Below, in pieces: positions 10,741 to 12,761 of a stretch of DNA of 12,761 nucleotides. This DNA is from Eubacterium sp. GTDB lineage: Bacteria; Bacillota; Clostridia; Oscillospirales; Acutalibacteraceae. The notes below the pieces were generated by a model. It was not told where the DNA came from, made no database searches, and was given only the letters and a program-made list of their open reading frames with translations. Location: NCBI GenBank assembly GCA_014465955.1, contig JACTVT010000058.1, positions 1 to 12,761 of the forward strand, read 5' to 3'. Each line of letters starts with the position of its first letter. Positions within the stretch are counted from its first letter, which is position 1. The position numbers and the translations under genes were made by a program.

Positions 10741-12009
10741 ATGTCAATTAAGTATTTAGATATGTTTTCAGGTATCGGAGGTTTCCGTTCAGGACTTGAA
10801 GCTGTCGGGGGATTTGAATGCATCGGCTATTGCGAAATCGACCAGTATGCTCGGCGAGCGTATGAGGCGATGTACGATACGAAAGGAGAGATGTATTTTG
10901 AAGATGCAACAAAAATCAATCCCGATGACTTACCCGATATCGACCTTATTTGCGGCGGTTTTCCCTGCCAAGCATTTTCAATCGCAGGCAGAAGAAACGG
11001 ATTTAATGATACAAGAGGAACGCTGTTCTTCGAGATTGCCCGAATTGCTGCCGTTAAAAAGCCCGCTCTTTTGTTCCTTGAAAATGTTCCCGGATTGCTT
11101 AGCCATGACAAAGGCAGGACATTTGCGACCATCCTCAATGCGTTGGATGAAATCGGGTATGATGTCTCATGGACAGTGCTTAACAGCGCAAACTTTGGAG
11201 TTCCCCAAGCCCGAAAAAGAGTGTATATTACAGGATTTCTTAGAGGAAAATGTTGCGGCGAAGTATTCACTTTCTCCGATACAAATCCAAAGACTATTGT
11301 CAGACGAGTGCCGGGAAGTGAAGGTCAAAGAGTATATGCAGCCGATGGAGTCGGAATAACCCTTACTGCATCAGGCGGCGGAGGCGGTGGACATACAGGA
11401 CTTTATTTAATTCCACTGCCTGTTAAGTCAAATACAAAAGACGGTTATCAGTTTGCATTTCCGAATGACAGTATTGATATATCGTATCTGACTATGAATT
11501 CAAGACGAGGCAGAGTCGGTGCTGAGCTTGCACATACGCTGACAACGAACAGCACACAAGCCTTTTATTTCATAGATATGAATCCGAATGCGAAGATTAC
11601 TGAGCTTGCAAGGTGTATCACTGCAAGACATAATGCAGGAGTCAGCAATCATAAATGCGAGCATTCTGCCGTTATGGTGATACTCAAGGAATTTACAGCG
11701 GATGAACTGCTTGAAATCGGTGACGCATTCAATAACCACTGGACAATTGAGAATCCGAATAAAGATACGGTTACGGCTATGATTATAACCGATGAAAACG
11801 GCAATTTCTTTGTCGGATATATCAGACGATTAACACCGAGAGAATGTTTCAGACTGCAGGGATTTACAGACAAACAATTTGATAAGGTTAAGGCAATCGG
11901 TATGTCCGATGCACGATTATATAAAATGGCGGGTAATGCGGTTAGCGTTCCTGTCATTTCTGCTTTAGGTGAGCAGTTAAAACGAATATATTATGGGGGT
12001 GTTGAATAA
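10741..12009 (+). CDS. DNA (cytosine-5-)-methyltransferase, solitary
   Basis: A 422-residue SAM-dependent enzyme methylating cytosine C5 in DNA. Ordered C5-MTase motifs are visible: I, DMFSGIGGFRSGLE (7-20); IV, GGFPCQAFS (72-80) with catalytic C76; VI, ENVPGLL (114-120); VIII, QARKRVYITGF (156-166); IX, RRLTPRECFRLQGF (362-375); X, YKMAGNAVSVPV (394-405). Between VIII and IX lies a long target-recognition region (about 167-361) with three related units near 196-223, 256-279 and 286-315. The start at 10741 gives the usual MxxKYLDMFSGIG opening but has no clear free ribosome binding site, only a hairpin directly before it. No restriction endonuclease is adjacent, so it is probably an orphan enzyme of a mobile element. 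Its TAA overlaps the next ATG (TAATG). Recognition sequence unknown. Confidence 0.93.
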   Translation: MSIKYLDMFSGIGGFRSGLEAVGGFECIGYCEIDQYARRAYEAMYDTKGEMYFEDATKINPDDLPDIDLICGGFPCQAFSIAGRRNGFNDTRGTLFFEIARIAAVKKPALLFLENVPGLLSHDKGRTFATILNALDEIGYDVSWTVLNSANFGVPQARKRVYITGFLRGKCCGEVFTFSDTNPKTIVRRVPGSEGQRVYAADGVGITLTASGGGGGGHTGLYLIPLPVKSNTKDGYQFAFPNDSIDISYLTMNSRRGRVGAELAHTLTTNSTQAFYFIDMNPNAKITELARCITARHNAGVSNHKCEHSAVMVILKEFTADELLEIGDAFNNHWTIENPNKDTVTAMIITDENGNFFVGYIRRLTPRECFRLQGFTDKQFDKVKAIGMSDARLYKMAGNAVSVPVISALGEQLKRIYYGGVE

Positions 12010-12119
12010 TGCCGAAATTTACGGATGCAATTGCAGACAATTACAAGGATAACCATTTTAATCCCGATTTCGCATCAGACATTATTGCGTTTTTCATTTG
12101 TTCTCCTGAATATTATTAA
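12009..12119 (+). pseudogene. 36-codon ORF, probable 5' remnant of a mobile-element gene
   Basis: It starts at the TAATG overlap with the methyltransferase, with GGGGG (11995-11999) as ribosome binding site nine bases upstream, so it is surely translated if the methyltransferase is. The product opens MPKFTDAIADNYKDNHFNPD and ends FFICSPEYY. The N-terminal half looks like the start of a larger element protein. The last dozen residues are read through DNA that also encodes the end of the minus-strand gene, as if the original gene had been cut and fused to foreign sequence near 12085-12100. I cannot name the parent family. It could instead be an intact small protein. Confidence 0.5.
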
Positions 12120-12761
12120 AATAATTCGCGTATTCAATGTTATAGCCATCTAAATTTTTCAAATGAATCAGTTTGTTGTTAGATAAAATATAGTATTTTT
12201 GTTTTGCATGGTTTCCAAAGGCATTATATTCTAATTCATCTGTATTTTCAGATTTTGATATTTTTGTCAAAACTATATTTTCATCATTAAGAACGGCAAT
12301 TAATTTATAATTATTCTTTTTAGAAAATTCATCGAAATTTTCTGCCTTTATATTATATTTATAAATACCATTATCAGTTTTAACATAAAGTGAATTAGTC
12401 CCATTAGTAATAATCTGAGAACAATCTTTAAAAATGAATTTTTCTGTATTTGTATCTATGTTGTATTGAAATAAATCACTTTCTTTAATAAAATATATTG
12501 TGTTATTTAATACACAATAATCCATTATATTTGACTTTATATCAACTACCGAATCAGAATCCAATGCATAATAGGATAAAGTGAATGAACTTGCTGTAGA
12601 ATAATAATCGGAAAGAAAAAGAATACCGTTATCAAGAAGGGACAATTTACCTGAAGTATTAGGTATAATGATTTTTTTATCTGAATTATCAATATGCTGA
12701 AGATAAAATGTTTTAAAACAATCGTTATTTTGTTGTTCTCTCACAATACAGTAATAACCAT
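12094..12761 (-). CDS. Partial beta-propeller-like (DUF5050-type) protein, C-terminal part
   Basis: A minus-strand reading frame open from the window edge to a TGA at 12094-12096, giving about 222 C-terminal residues. A GTG at 12744 is possible as a start, but the frame continues upstream (GYYCIVREQQ) to the edge, so the gene is probably longer. The product is a series of short beta-strand pairs with repeated themes: KLSLLDNGILFLSDYY, YCVLNNTIYFIKESDLFQYN, SLYVKTDNGIYKYNI, KYYILSNNKLIHL. This is the pattern of DUF5050-like six-bladed propeller domains common on secreted or lipid-anchored clostridial proteins. The start with any signal peptide is outside. It is markedly more AT-rich than the preceding genes and ends overlapping the 36-codon plus-strand ORF by 26 bases. 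Family assignment is tentative. Confidence 0.6.
   Translation of the reverse strand, partial: GYYCIVREQQNNDCFKTFYLQHIDNSDKKIIIPNTSGKLSLLDNGILFLSDYYSTASSFTLSYYALDSDSVVDIKSNIMDYCVLNNTIYFIKESDLFQYNIDTNTEKFIFKDCSQIITNGTNSLYVKTDNGIYKYNIKAENFDEFSKKNNYKLIAVLNDENIVLTKISKSENTDELEYNAFGNHAKQKYYILSNNKLIHLKNLDGYNIEYANYFNNIQENK

Noticed and set aside
10796..11359. 187-codon alternate-frame ORF and the minus-strand ORF at 10827-11270 inside the methyltransferase
   Set aside because: The methyltransferase motifs I to VIII are encoded in the main frame through the same DNA; the others show no family features.

Overview
The window reads as chromosome of an AT-rich Gram-positive anaerobe of the Clostridia, probably Ruminococcaceae/Oscillospiraceae-like. 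This is inferred from strong AAAGGAG ribosome binding sites, TTGACT/TATTAT-type promoters, the gene families present and the TAGGGG-type intergenic palindromes. No taxonomic search could be run. Almost all genes lie on the plus strand; one partial gene at the right end is on the minus strand.

Layout. 1-1417: a CNNM/CorC-type membrane protein (DUF21 + CBS pair + CorC_HlyC) closed by a terminator formed from a dispersed repeat. 1428-2119: a promoter, a 30-codon leader ORF, a three-way alternative-folding attenuator and a GNAT acetyltransferase. This looks like ribosome-mediated transcription attenuation and is the most interesting item in the window. 2120-4952: a SAM methyltransferase, a RimJ/RimL-type GNAT and an alkaline-phosphatase-fold phosphodiesterase. 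The gaps between these genes are filled with about nine copies of a short TAGGGG...CCC(C)G palindromic repeat. Two copies supply the stop codon of the gene before them. 5112-8745: a membrane-anchored M20 peptidase, a MATE exporter on its own promoter, and a YhhN-family membrane protein in tandem with it, ended by a strong terminator. 8798-9067: a promoter, a CAU-anticodon tRNA (probably the lysidine-type tRNA-Ile2), tRNA-Trp(CCA) and a terminator.

From about 9175 to 12119 the genes resemble an accessory module of an integrative conjugative element: a Cys-rich plus DUF6075-like ORF with an internal in-frame start, a DUF4314 protein, a solitary C5-cytosine methyltransferase with an expanded three-unit recognition region, and a 36-codon ORF that looks like the cut-off start of the next gene. 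No integrase, relaxase or restriction endonuclease is visible. At 12094 the module collides with a more AT-rich minus-strand gene (probable extracellular beta-propeller, DUF5050-like) that runs off the window, suggesting a recombination junction.

Functionally, the left half gathers small-molecule modifying or efflux functions (two acetyltransferases, a methyltransferase, a MATE pump), one of them under an attenuator of antibiotic-resistance type. The right half is a decayed or partial mobile module next to a tRNA pair. All function calls rest on motifs read by eye.
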